From: Apostichopus parvimensis
Taxonomy: Eukaryota; Echinodermata; Holothuroidea; Aspidochirotida; Stichopodidae
Direction of reading: 5' to 3'
NCBI GenBank assembly: GCA_000934455.1
Contig: KN885150.1
Location: 14,966-49,266, forward strand
DNA: 34,301 bases
Part shown: positions 21,042 through 30,985 of the stretch, one piece after another
Numbering within the stretch: the stretch's first letter is position 1
How the letters are laid out: each line of letters starts with the position of its first letter
Notes under the pieces: generated by a model
The model's input: the letters and a program-made list of their open reading frames with translations, nothing else
Told to the model about the DNA's origin: nothing
The model's database searches: none
Program-made: the position numbers and the translations under genes

Positions 21042-22082
21042 CATTAAGACTTTATTTCACGCTCTCTCTTTACGTGCTACCTTTTAACTCTCTCACAGAA
21101 CTCCCAAACCAAATCCTACACAAATATACATAAAGCTCAAGGATGTGCCACCTATATTGTAAGATTGTCAAACGATAGGGGACACTCTCCATAGCATGAT
21201 TAAATACAATAGGCCACCTAAGGTTCAGGAATTAAGTTATACAAATACATGTTGTCACCTAAAACTATGCCGTTATCATGAACAGAAGAACAGTGTCTAT
21301 ATTGTCGCTCTTTTGTACTCAACATATTCTCAAAGTCACTTTATAGAGACTGTTCTCGCATGACGACGTGTTAGGCGAAAATGTTCAACACGTTTCATAG
21401 TACAGGCCGTGACAAAGCTAAAACATCGCGGCAAATCCCACGATCTTGCAGAGAATATAGTTACACAATTGTATATATTAGAGTATTCCATCAGAGAATA
21501 CGAGCAGCGATCGACAGCTAGGTAGTGAGTCTTTTCGGCAAGTGCATACATCATCCAAGTAGCGCACACATATTTTTTTTCTATACCGGGACTTTCCCGT
21601 TACAGCCGACGTTTACAAGCTTTTGAAAAAAGTCAATGCACTGCGCAAGGTAAACCAGGGAGTTGTCAGGGAGGTGTTATGGAACAACTCCCTGGGTAAA
21701 CATTGTTCGTATCTGTAAAGCAATATTTTGGGTGGTACGACTTATCGCGGGGGTTACGAAAAATCTCCTTTAAGTAAAACCAATCGTTCATAGTTTCCAG
21801 CAAACTGAAAGCAAATCAAATGGAACACCTAAACATGATAGTATTATTCTAGCAGATTTGCCGACTTTGTGTTCGTAAAATTGTTCTAACAACTCTGAAA
21901 AAAAAAACTGTTTGCACACTTGTATCTGTTTTTAGTAGTTATCAAAGCAACATGTATATCTTTTCATATGTTCTATTTTCTAATACAAAGTTCAGCAATA
22001 TTCGTAGTGAACGTATATGTGGAAGGTTCTGGTGTGCTTTTACGAAAGTTCGGCTTATCGATTAAGCTTTGTAGGTCTAGAG
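21042..22082. other. intronic sequence without recognised features
   Basis: Nothing coding or structured seen. GGGAGTTGT and ACAACTCCC at about 21658-21692 form a small inverted repeat. Confidence 0.35.
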
Positions 22083-22408
22083 CAGTGGTTATCAAACTTT
22101 TTTGGATGACCGCCCCCTTCGACCATCTTGAACTGTCCCATTGCCCCCTCTCCCTACCCCCTCCCCTCGACCTACCATTCATAGATGGCCGCTCAAGCGA
22201 GCAATCACTGGCAGACTGTCCGAAGATATGCATATAGGAGTTTTAAAAAAAACCTTCATTCACTACAAGATGATTAATTGTCTATCAAACCCCAGGCCCC
22301 CTGGATGCCTTATTGTGCCTAAATCGCTGCAGTGTTGTGTCGTAATCGTCAGGGACCCCCAAATCAGTGCCAATGCCCCCCCCCCCATATGAGTCCCCGT
22401 GTACACTG
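22083..22408. mobile_element. hAT-like non-autonomous element, degraded
   Basis: It starts CAGTGGTTATCAAACTTTTT followed by GGATGACCGCCCCC, the typical opening of many hAT MITEs. It is preceded by GTCTAGAG, matching the nTCTAGAn target preference of that superfamily. The far end carries GGGACCCCCAAATC and a C tract (about 22375-22386) and may close at CACTG (22404-22408). The right flank TAGGACCT does not repeat the left flank, so the 3' boundary is uncertain or mutated. Confidence 0.5.
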
Positions 22409-23071
22409 TAGGACCTTAGTTACCGTGTTCACCACAAATTTTCATCTTCCTACCCAAGTTTGAGGAATGATGACTCATCCTGTAAGGATTTCAGTGACAC
22501 AATATTATGAACTAATATAAACATTTGACCTTTGACCTTTGACCACGTGACCTTGGTCCTTAATTACCATGTTAATTCCATATTAAATAACCATTACATT
22601 AGCATTTTACCTGTGAATGTGTCATGTCAATACATCCTCCCTTTGGGAGCAATGAGATGAAAAAAAAGTGTCCTCGTCGGTTTTAATATTCTTCATTAAT
22701 TCAAGCAGGTCACTTGTGCTTGCACTTGAATTATTTATTTACAATAGTTAGTTAGAGAGTTGAAACAATACTTATTGAATATACATTTATATTTATATGT
22801 ATGAAGGATATACAAATTTGTCAACGCCACGCTAAACTAATTCTATTGTACATTGTTGACGAAACAAATTGTGTTGACGGACAATCTCTCGCGTCGCACA
22901 TGGACAATAAACCAACAAATGACATTAGATACTTGTAATTAACACTGTTACACAACTAAACTGCATGTCAAGGCTATAGAGTATAGGAGGTTATTTTATC
23001 GGTTTATTTCATCAGTGTGTAATACAAATAAGAAGGACATAATCAATTGATACGTGTATGGTAGGCCATAA
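22409..23071. other. intronic sequence with a TGACCTTTGACC cluster
   Basis: Direct repeats TGACCTTTGACCTTTGACC (about 22526-22544) are followed by CACGTG and GACCTTGG. These are half-site arrays like nuclear-receptor DR1 motifs but may be part of a common repeat. Nothing else recognised. Confidence 0.35.
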
Positions 23072-24032
23072 GGGAATAATTGCTGATTTAATGTCCATAC
23101 GAATTAAAATTATTACCGGTATTAATTCTATTTAATACCGGCATTAATTCTCAGCCAATCACCATGCAGCTTCATATGCCGGTATTAAATATAATTAATA
23201 CGGGCATTAAACATAATTAATACGGGCATTAAATATAATTAATACGGGCATTAATTAGAATTAATACGGGTATTAAATTGAATTAATACGGGCATTAAAT
23301 AGAATTAACACGCGCATTAAATAGAATTAATACAGGTATTAAATAGACCAATCACATCAGCGAATTTTGTTACCATGCTCAGTCTGAGCTAGTGTTAATC
23401 CCCTAGCGTGAAAGCAGCGTAGTTGTAGCTATAGCAAGCAAGGTACAACATACAACGCAGTGGCACGCATGACAGACAAAGAACAATTTTTGCATGATTT
23501 TCGTAGAGAAGCGAACGATACTTGTAGGTTATTGACAAATGTTGACCCTCAATCCCAGTCCGATGTTTTATCAGTTCGCAATGCTTTGAACCGTCTTATT
23601 ATTCTTCGAAGAACGTAAGTTGTAGGTTGGCACGGCGATCAGATCAGATGAACAAGTGAGAATCATGCTAATGTGATTGGTCTATTTAATGCCCGTATTA
23701 ATTCTATTTAATGCGCGTATTAATTCTATTAATGCCCGTATAAATTCTATTTAATGCCGGTATTAATTCTATTTAATACCGTTATATATATACCATTTAA
23801 TGTCGGCATATATTCATAAAAATTTATTTATTGCGGGCACAAAATGTATTTATGAAGGACATAAATGCTTTTAATGTCCGCATATATTAGAATTAATACC
23901 GTTCTTTAATTTGTTTAATACTGGCATATGAAGCTGTATGGTGATTGGCTGAGAATTAATGCCGGTATTAAATAGAATTAATACCGGTAATAATTTTAAT
24001 TCGTACGGACATTAAATCAGCAATTATTTCCC
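23072..24032. mobile_element. foldback element with long inverted repeats and an exon-like core (961 bp)
   Basis: The ends are GGGAATAATTGCTGATTTAA at 23072 and its complement finishing at 24032. The outer 130 bases of the two arms differ by only about four changes. Inside, the left arm has seven roughly 22-bp units (CGGGCATTAAATATAATTAA plus TA); the right arm has related units, some diverged. The arms close at ACCAATCACAT (to 23357) and ATGTGATTGGT (from 23671), leaving a 313-bp core. The core holds the reading frame at 23469-23614. No target duplication was found. It lies in the gene 2 intron, so transcripts could form a long hairpin. Confidence 0.8.
23469..23614 (+). CDS. exon-like open frame in the core of the foldback element
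   Basis: An ATG opens 48 codons (MTDKEQFLHDFRREANDTCR... to ...NALNRLIILRR) and two more bases, ending exactly at a consensus donor GAAC|GTAAGT (23615). Unspliced, the next codons are ACG TAA. The residue mix (charged and hydrophobic residues in helix-like order, one Cys) looks protein-like. The 110 bases before the ATG are not repeat units and could be a promoter and 5' UTR. It may be the first exon of the transposase or accessory gene of the parent element, or a captured host exon. Family unknown. Confidence 0.4.
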
Positions 24033-24413
24033 GTGTGGCACGTGACATCTATAGCACGTGTGTACTGGCCCATAGCTCTTGTTCTCTGTACACGTGGTGG
24101 CAACGGCTAGTTGGAGTTTATATGGTGTTTACTTTTGTCATATTTATCAAACTTGTAGTGTTAACGTTTGAGTTTTTAGCATGCAGGGATCTGGTCAAGA
24201 TAATCCCTTAAGAAATTTATTGCGCAGAAGCTGAAATAAATTTACAAGGCAATCGATAAGAAGTGACCTAAGAAAATCAAAAGATGCAACTAAACAAGTC
24301 ACACCATTAGTAATTCCCTAGTTTATATTCCACAGCGATAAGTAAACGCTATATGATCAAACGAACCATCGAATAAAGTTTAGTTATTCTTTTTCTTTTG
24401 TCTTTTTGGGCAG

Positions 24414-25422
24414 ACTCTTCAACGCATCACCTTTAACTATAACGAAATCCGACCACGTGCAACTGCCATCAGCGAGGGAAGAATGCCACGTTGTACACAA
24501 CAAGTTAAATACATGTAACAAATTACCAAATTATTTCTTACATGAGAGCAGGCGAAGAGATTTCAACCAATCCATCATCAATTTCTGGCATATTCAAAAA
24601 GCTGGAGGATCGACCGTTGCACATTGCATGGTTAATATGGTAAAAGAATTAAAGTTGCCTGAGACGTTTCACGGAGGACCTTCTTGTAAGAAGAAGGACG
24701 GAATGGTGGACAGAAGTTCTTACTTTAGTAACGTGTCTCTTAATCACCCAATCGTAAGAGGACATGGTACGCTAGGGTTATGTGATTTTATTCACGAAAA
24801 AATTACCAAGAGAAACTGTTCAACTTTTACACTTTTCAGAGATCCAGTAGAAAGGGCAGTGTCTAATTACTTCTTTAATCGACAAATTGCAACACGAATG
24901 GGACATACAACAGGTGGGTTCGCTAAAGCTCTCCAATATAATATAACAGAGTGGTTGAAGCAAGTAGGGTCAGTGACATTGCAAGGGTTTGCAAACGAAT
25001 GGATATTTGAGGAGAAAGGGAATTCGCAAGAGATTTGCAAAGAGCAAAGAAGTTCTATTGTCGAAGCAAGGGGATGGCGTCTCGTCGACGGGTTTTTACA
25101 GAGTATAATTGATAACATGGATAGGCATTTTTCTGTCATTGGTATAACGGAGGACCTGGAAACTACTTATGAAATATTAGAGTTTGTTTACGGATTACCG
25201 TTTACGAAAACGTGTATCGGTTTACACGTAATGAAAGGCAAATACGATAGTATAACTCATACGAATCAGGAAACACTCAAGGAAGACGCCAAACGACAAA
25301 TTATGGAAGACGAGGACGTTATGAATTTACTTCAATTTGATATTCTCATTTATCAAAGGGCAAAAGAAATATTTTATAAACAAAAGATAATTCTAGAGAA
25401 ATATAAACAGGTATACAATTAA
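24414..25422 (+). CDS. Golgi-type carbohydrate sulfotransferase, gene 2, exon 2 (catalytic exon)
   Basis: This exon encodes residues 47-382. The PAPS 5'-phosphosulfate loop is WHIQKAGGST (about residues 105-114). The 3'-phosphate motif is LFRDPVERAVSNYFF (about 187-201). It shares with gene 1 an LPNYFL block before the loop, FSVIG(L/I)TED, a (Y)GLPF/DLPF block and a C-terminal IY..(G/A)(R/K)EIF..QK helix, so the two are paralogs. The stem is much shorter than in gene 1. NCS, NVS and NIT are possible N-glycan sites. The acceptor follows a 25-base pyrimidine-rich tract ending GGGCAG; the stop is TAA at 25420-25422. A PAPS-dependent Golgi sulfotransferase (Sulfotransfer_2-like) is well supported; the acceptor sugar is unknown. 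Confidence 0.85.
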
Positions 25423-26365
25423 ATACGAAAACGAAGAAGAAGAAGGAAATAGTTCGTTTGCTTACAGATAGCATAAGCGTTAAGTTTAGACTAAATAGTT
25501 CAATGTCTCTATCACACTTAATTGTGAAGTGATATCGATTTTAAAGATATGTTCCTTTTTGTTAAGCACGACAGCAACATGTGTATACTCTTTACGGTTC
25601 ATTTCATTTGTATTTGTTTCTCCTCAATATACATGTTAAACATTAGATAGTAACTAACATAAATGTAAATACAACGAGGAAGGTAGTGGCTTTAGAAAAT
25701 CTTGCAAGGCTTAACGAGTTAAGCAATTAGTACGCCCGAAACGAAAGAGAGAAAGATAACTCCTACATTTACCGTAAGCGTTGTTTCAGATTAAATAGTT
25801 TCACATCTTGAAATCACTCAATTGTGGGATGATATAATAGATTTATGTTTGTATAACATGGCCCCAAAATATGAGTACTGTTAATGAGCTTATACCTTGC
25901 CCTGTGTATTGATTACATTGTATATTAATTTAGCTAAAGAGTGTTGTACAGGTAATCTTTTTTTGGTGGTTAAGTTAACCCACGGAATTTGAGACATTTG
26001 GTGTCTGTGGAGCTCATACATGCATTAGTGTATTGGACGACCGCATATAGTCATAGACTACTTATTTTTCACATAAACGATAAATTTCTTGATAGAAGAG
26101 GATTTTTAGGGAACTGGCTTTAATGTTGAACCCACACCCACCCCCACCCCACCCCGCTTCAAATCAAAGACACGTAGGCCTATCCTATTTCCATTGTTAA
26201 AGGTGAACTGTTATCCATTTTGTATATGTTGAGTGGTCCCAGGGACCACCTCAACAGCTATCTCAATTATTACAAGAAATGACAGATTTGTTCAAACACA
26301 CTTATAGTCCATCAGGGCAGGCTTCAAAAAGTGCTTAGAAAACCGAGTTTCGTTGCACATATTTA
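25423..26365 (+). other. 3' flank of sulfotransferase gene 2
   Basis: The presumed 3' UTR and spacer. TTAAATAGTT followed by a CACTCAATTGTG or CACTTAATTGTGAAGTGATAT block occurs twice (about 25490-25540 and 25790-25840), a diverged duplication about 300 bp apart. No canonical AATAAA was found close to the stop. Short hairpin GAGTGGTCCCAGGGACCACCTC at 26230-26251. Confidence 0.45.
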
Positions 26366-27400
26366 GTACCAAGGTTTGTTGGTTGGAAGTTGTAGAAATG
26401 ACGTCACTCTTATACGGTGTACGACAATTACAACAAAGCAGTTCCTTGTCACAGCAACATAAAAATGGCATTTAAATGATCTTGCACTTACTAGAACCTA
26501 TATGTTTTTGTTGACAGCTATAGAGCGATGTCATGAGATTATCTTAGGAGTTGTTGGATGTTATCTTACGTGAAAACAACAAATGACCTCAATATGAAGT
26601 GTGGGCTAAATTGAAAATCAGCAACGACTATTCACAACAACATGATAACAGTTTTACAATGATACTAAAATTAATTAAAACCAAGGTTTGTTGGTTGGAT
26701 GTTATAAATACAATGTCCTAAGAATACTTGAAGAGTTGTTGGATGCTAACAGAGGTAATACTTTACGAGTAAACAATAAACATATGACGTCACTATGATA
26801 GGTTGGACGACAATTAAAACTAAGGAGTTCCTTGTAACAGCAACATGGAAACGACATAATTTAAATGTTCTTGCACTAATTTAGAAACAGGATGTGATTG
26901 TTGAAAGTAAAAGAGGGATATCAAAATATTATTTAAAGAGTTGTTGTGTGCTAGGAGAGGTGTTATTTTACGAGTAAACAATATACATATGACGTCACGC
27001 TTATACGTTGTAAGATGATAAAAATAGAGCACTTTCTTGTCACAGCAAGATGATAACATAATGTAAATGTGCTTGCACTAACAGTATTTAGGACCAAGTA
27101 ATGTTTGTTGAAAGCTATATAGGAACGTCTGAAGAATATTTTAACAGTTGTTGGGTGCTAAGAGAGGTGTTATGTAAAGAGTAAACAATAAACAAATAAT
27201 GTAACTCTTATACGTTGTACTGTACGACAATTACACAGAGCAGTTCCTTGTCACAGCAAGATGATAACATAATTAAACACAGTATTAAGAACCAGGATGT
27301 GTTGGCTGAAGTAATAGAGGAGTGTCCGAAGAATATTTTAAGAGTTGTTGGACTGTTAAAGCAGTGTTATTTTTCGAAGAAAACAACAAATTTATGTTGC
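26366..27400. repeat. diverged tandem repeat, about 205 bp, with CRE-like palindromes
   Basis: Five or so units share, in order: TGACGTCAC, TTATACG(T/G)TGTA, CGACAATTA, AGTTCCTTGTCACAGCAA, CTTGCACTAA, GTTGTTGG(A/G)TGCTA, GAGGTGTTAT and TACGAGTAAACAATAAAC. TGACGTCA is intact at 26399, 26785 and 26990, and degraded at 26584 (TGACCTCA) and 27200 (TGTAACTC). Steps are 185, 201, 205 and 210 bp. Short frames inside are by-products. Confidence 0.8.
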
Positions 27401-28463
27401 GATAAACATTAATTGAATAAATGCATCGTTTTAACACAGTGTCCGTCTCCTGAAGTCTGGCTTGAGACTCACCTTAGTTTAACGCAAATGTAGTCTGTCA
27501 AAAACGCAGTGACCAGGCAAAAATTATTTTTAGGTTTGGGAAAATTACAAGTAGCACCTTCCCATGAGGGTAGGGTCTGGTAACTCTGAGATCGTGGGGA
27601 CAACTTGAAAAGGCGGAACGCTCACACAAAAATAAACATATTTAGGCTAAGGCAAAATAGAAGGTTTACTATGCACATGAATCTTGTATTTAAAAACAAT
27701 GGGTTCACTGAATCTAAAAGGAAAATGTAAATGATATAAAGGGGTAACTAAGTTACAGATCTTATCAAAGCTGTTACGTCTAACAAGGAATCCACTGAAC
27801 TTATTAGAAAATAAAATGCTTAAAATTCCTAACGAAATAAGAACACAATTGCGGCGCGGGTCGACCGAATACACAGTAGAGAAATACAATTGCTTCCTTG
27901 GGTTACTTCCGGGGCAGGTTCACTCTGTTGGGGGACGTCTCTGGGGTTGGGTGGCTCTTTGGACGGCTCTAGACCAGCTTTCCCTTCACTCCCTGGTATC
28001 TAGGGTCCCCTCGAATCATAAACTTATAAATGGGTCTCATCAGTGTCCTTCAATAAATTTGAAGATACACATGCATCCATCACCAACAATATTCCTACCA
28101 AAATAAAATAGCTATTGAACTGTATATTTCCCTCAGAGTTCTCAAAAGTGATAGAGGCTTGGAGCCAGCACATGTACTCCTAGAAAAGAAGGACCACACA
28201 AAACAATTACTTTCTATAAAAAAAGACAAAGGTCATACATGGCCACCTGACCAGGAACTGTTGCCCTGTAGTAGTTGGAATAGGGAACTCCTCAATCTAC
28301 CAAATTAAATTATTCCTTGTCAAATGAATAAACAAAATAAGGAAAGGAAAGGAAAAGATCAAATGAATAAAAAAAATGATGAACATAAACAACAACAAAA
28401 CATTAACCAGGTTATGCTTTGGTTACACAAACAATCCTTTCTGAGTTAGTTAAAAATCCTTGC
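27401..28463. other. unassigned intergenic DNA
   Basis: No gene assigned. A 96-codon frame at 27816-28106 (plus) and an 80-codon frame at 27647-27889 (minus) overlap and neither has a recognisable motif. (A)AATAAA-like words cluster at about 28325-28375. Confidence 0.35.
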
Positions 28464-28733
28464 TTTGTTATTTAGAACTATTATTTTGCTGTAATGAAAT
28501 ACATGTTCGATATAATGAAATATGACTTGGTAAAAAAAAGTTATTACTTCATAAAGATGTATTATTAATTTGTTACAAATACATTTCTTATTAATACGTA
28601 CCACACATGAAGAATTTGTAACATGCAATTATATAAAAATAAAAATAAATTCATCATAACGAATTGTAATTTCTTAAAATGGTTATTGATTTGTTAATAC
28701 AAATTATTTGTTTTAATGATATTACATTTATAA
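28464..28733. repeat. dispersed repeat, copy 2 (single unit)
   Basis: Same repeat as 16604-17074 but with one copy of the internal unit (from about 28586, TTCTTATTAATACGTACCAC). Both copies have the same orientation. The ends agree at TTTGTTA (left) and ACATTTATAA (right). Confidence 0.8.
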
Positions 28734-29387
28734 GCAATGCAAAGAATGGAAACTTGCTTTTGTTTGTATCCCGTGTCCTATGAGGTTCGGTTGGGCTGAC
28801 GTTTAATGACGTATTTGGTAGAAAACAAATGTTCCCTTTTTTCTTTCAATATTCTAGGTAGTGAATTTGAAAATGGAGGTTGAGTAAGGGAATCGTACAA
28901 ATAAGCAAATTCCAAGTCAGTCTGCAGTCTGCAAATTAGTACAACCGTCTAAAGACTGCAATTGCAAGGAACAAACAAACTATCCTCAAATAACTTCTGG
29001 ATATTTGAACTGTTTCAACAACGTTGTAGAAGAAATGTAGGTGGCGTGATACAAAGGTACACAGTGCGCATTGTTATATCCTATAACCACACTGTACAGT
29101 AATCGACACTACGACGTTAAAGCAAACATTGGGTGTTTGCACAATCATAAGCGCGAGTAAACAGGCAGTCATACGAATTGCGCAATACAGGGAATTTTTC
29201 ACAGTTCGTGTCGTGTTCGCCAGGGATATGTTACAGCGTGTGAGGTGCTATATACTTGACTTCTAACATCGGAGTATACACTAATTTGAACAGACTTCGT
29301 CCATTAGGGGTCTCGCAAAAACAACCCGTACTAACTGTGATGGGTCATGTGACGTGCTCCATTGTAGCCCTTGACTAGTTTAGTCAT
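28734..29387. other. unassigned intergenic DNA
   Basis: No coding or RNA gene recognised. TGGAGGTTGAG and AGTCAGTCTGCAGTCTGCAA short repeats occur near 28870-28935. Confidence 0.35.
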
Positions 29388-29452
29388 GGGGGAGGGTGAG
29401 GGTGTGGGGGAGGGGAGGGGAGGGATGGGGAGGGAGGAGGGGGAAGGGGAGG
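29388..29452 (+). repeat. G-rich purine tract, candidate G-quadruplex
   Basis: Sixty-five bases with more than ten runs of three or more G (GGGGAGGGGAGGGG-like). The plus strand could form several overlapping quadruplexes. The complementary Pro/Ser-rich frame is an artefact. Confidence 0.8.
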
Positions 29453-30461
29453 AAAAAGCCTGATCGAGCCATGCCAAGCACGGCTCCTGCAGGTTAGGTT
29501 GTTTTTTAAACAGACTATTCAATATTTATACAACGGTAACGGTAAAAAAAATTAGCAATATGCACAGAAAACTAAAACGTCGGGAAGCTTAAATACTGTG
29601 ACGCTGCTTCAGACCTGGCATTCCCACCCTCCGGGGGGGGGGGGCATTAAGCTAAGGGAAAAACGAAAAAGAAAAGAATCCCTTCCCGGTTTCTGGGCTG
29701 TTCCCCGGAAGAGACCTATTATTCCGGGGTTTGACTCACACTACCTCTAGCCACCAGATAATATAATAGTACTCTAGTATAGGCCACAAAACTACATGTC
29801 ACGGTGAAGCTACTCTGCCGATATCATCCAGTCAGAATCCTAGCATTTGAATGAGAGCCAATCAGAACCCGAGAAACTGCCAATTGTGGGGACGTCTTCA
29901 GATGTCGCTTTCTGGTATATTCATATGACTTTCTGTCCAATAAGCAGCACGACAAACTTCCAATTTGCCAATTTTGCCAATTTGCCAAATGCCAATTTGA
30001 CTCAACGTACGATGATTTCAGGAACTACTGACGGCAACTCTATGCGAACCATAAACTCCTTGACAGTTAACCTTTTGAAAACGACCTCAATATACATACA
30101 TCATTTCATTTCGGAGCATATGACACTCTGTAGGAATCAAACGAATTGTCCCCGATGGATCCATGCAAACGGAGCAGTAGGGATACCGGTGTGACAGTGA
30201 GGACCACCCCCACCTGCTACCCCACCCCCTCCTGAGTTATTTAACCGCAGTGTATTGTTTGCGAAGTTCTGTCGTATCCCATGGCAGTTTTTACAATAAG
30301 AGGGTTTTACTGTCATCGATGATGGGTAAAACTGAACAAAGACGACACAATCTAGTCCTTCATCTCCTCAGACGTTTTCTCCTAATTAGGAATTCTGTCT
30401 CTGTATGAGTGATTGGTCAATCTGTATCACGTGAACACAATCTCTGTCGAAATGGAGAAAT
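29453..30461. other. unassigned intergenic DNA
   Basis: It holds a G12 tract (about 29632-29644) and a short CAATTTGC-type tandem (about 29959-29999). A 115-codon frame at 29847-30194 uses a TTG start and crosses the tandem; no motif was seen in it. Confidence 0.35.
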
Positions 30462-30985
30462 TTGAAACTAAAGATGAAAACTGTTCGCATAAACAGCGCA
30501 AATATTAATAAAAGTGTAACAAGGGCAATGGGACAACTGTGTGACCACTTAGCCATCGTTGATGTTGACCAAATTCGAAAACTGCTATGCAATAGCACAA
30601 ACTCCAGAGGTCCTATCGTTTTAGTAGCCAATTATGCATATAATTTAAAGCGGAATGTTTTTTATAATAAGAAATTTCGATTCATCATGAGGGTAAGTAT
30701 GGATGAATTGATTGTCCATTTGTCAGGCGTGTTGGTATGGTGTTTAATTCATCCAACCCAGCTTATCAACCCTACACAAAATATAAGTTATTTAGCACAA
30801 GATTGAGTGTAGATCAATTTACCAAAGATTGTTTCGCTTTAAATATAATCACGGGACAATATCCTCACGTTAGGTCAACCCCCGACTGCAGTAAACACCA
30901 ACATTGCGATAAGAATTGCTCCGTATGGTTATGGCATGCATTGCAACCAAAAATGCAATCGAATGATGACAATTATTTTCCATAG
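30462..30985 (+). pseudogene. possible coding remnant, two frames, family unknown
   Basis: The first frame (from 30462) reads IVDVDQIRKLLCNSTNSRGP, then IVLVANYAYNLKRNVFYNKK to FRFIMR, and meets a consensus donor AGG|GTAAGT at 30693. A second frame begins after an acceptor-like TTTGTCAG (30726). It reads RVGMVFNSSNPAYQPYTKYK, then a Cys/His-rich CSKHQHCDKNC segment and VWLWHALQPK, to TAG at 30983-30985. Both look protein-like and are rich in Asn, Tyr and aromatic residues. The apparent 34-base intron is very short and the phases do not match (0 versus 2), so a frameshift in one exon is the simpler reading. Product not recognised. Confidence 0.35.

Larger units (their letters stand above)
17703..24413 (+). 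other. intron 1 of sulfotransferase gene 2 (6711 bp), mostly repeats
   Basis: It runs from donor GTAAGT to an acceptor with a long pyrimidine tract ending GGGCAG (24411-24413). More than half is repeats: the 14-bp minisatellite, the 136-bp array, a hAT relic and a foldback element, listed separately. The stretches 17709-18236, 21042-22082, 22409-23071 and 24033-24390 show no coding signal. Confidence 0.7.

Noticed and set aside
21973-22392. Frames on both strands rich in Pro or Arg/Gly
   Set aside because: They lie mostly within the degraded hAT-like element and its C-rich tracts.
24867-25139. 90-codon minus-strand frame
   Set aside because: It is antisense to the catalytic exon of sulfotransferase gene 2.
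29331-29522. Pro/Ser-rich minus-strand frame
   Set aside because: Complement of the G-rich purine tract; no other support.
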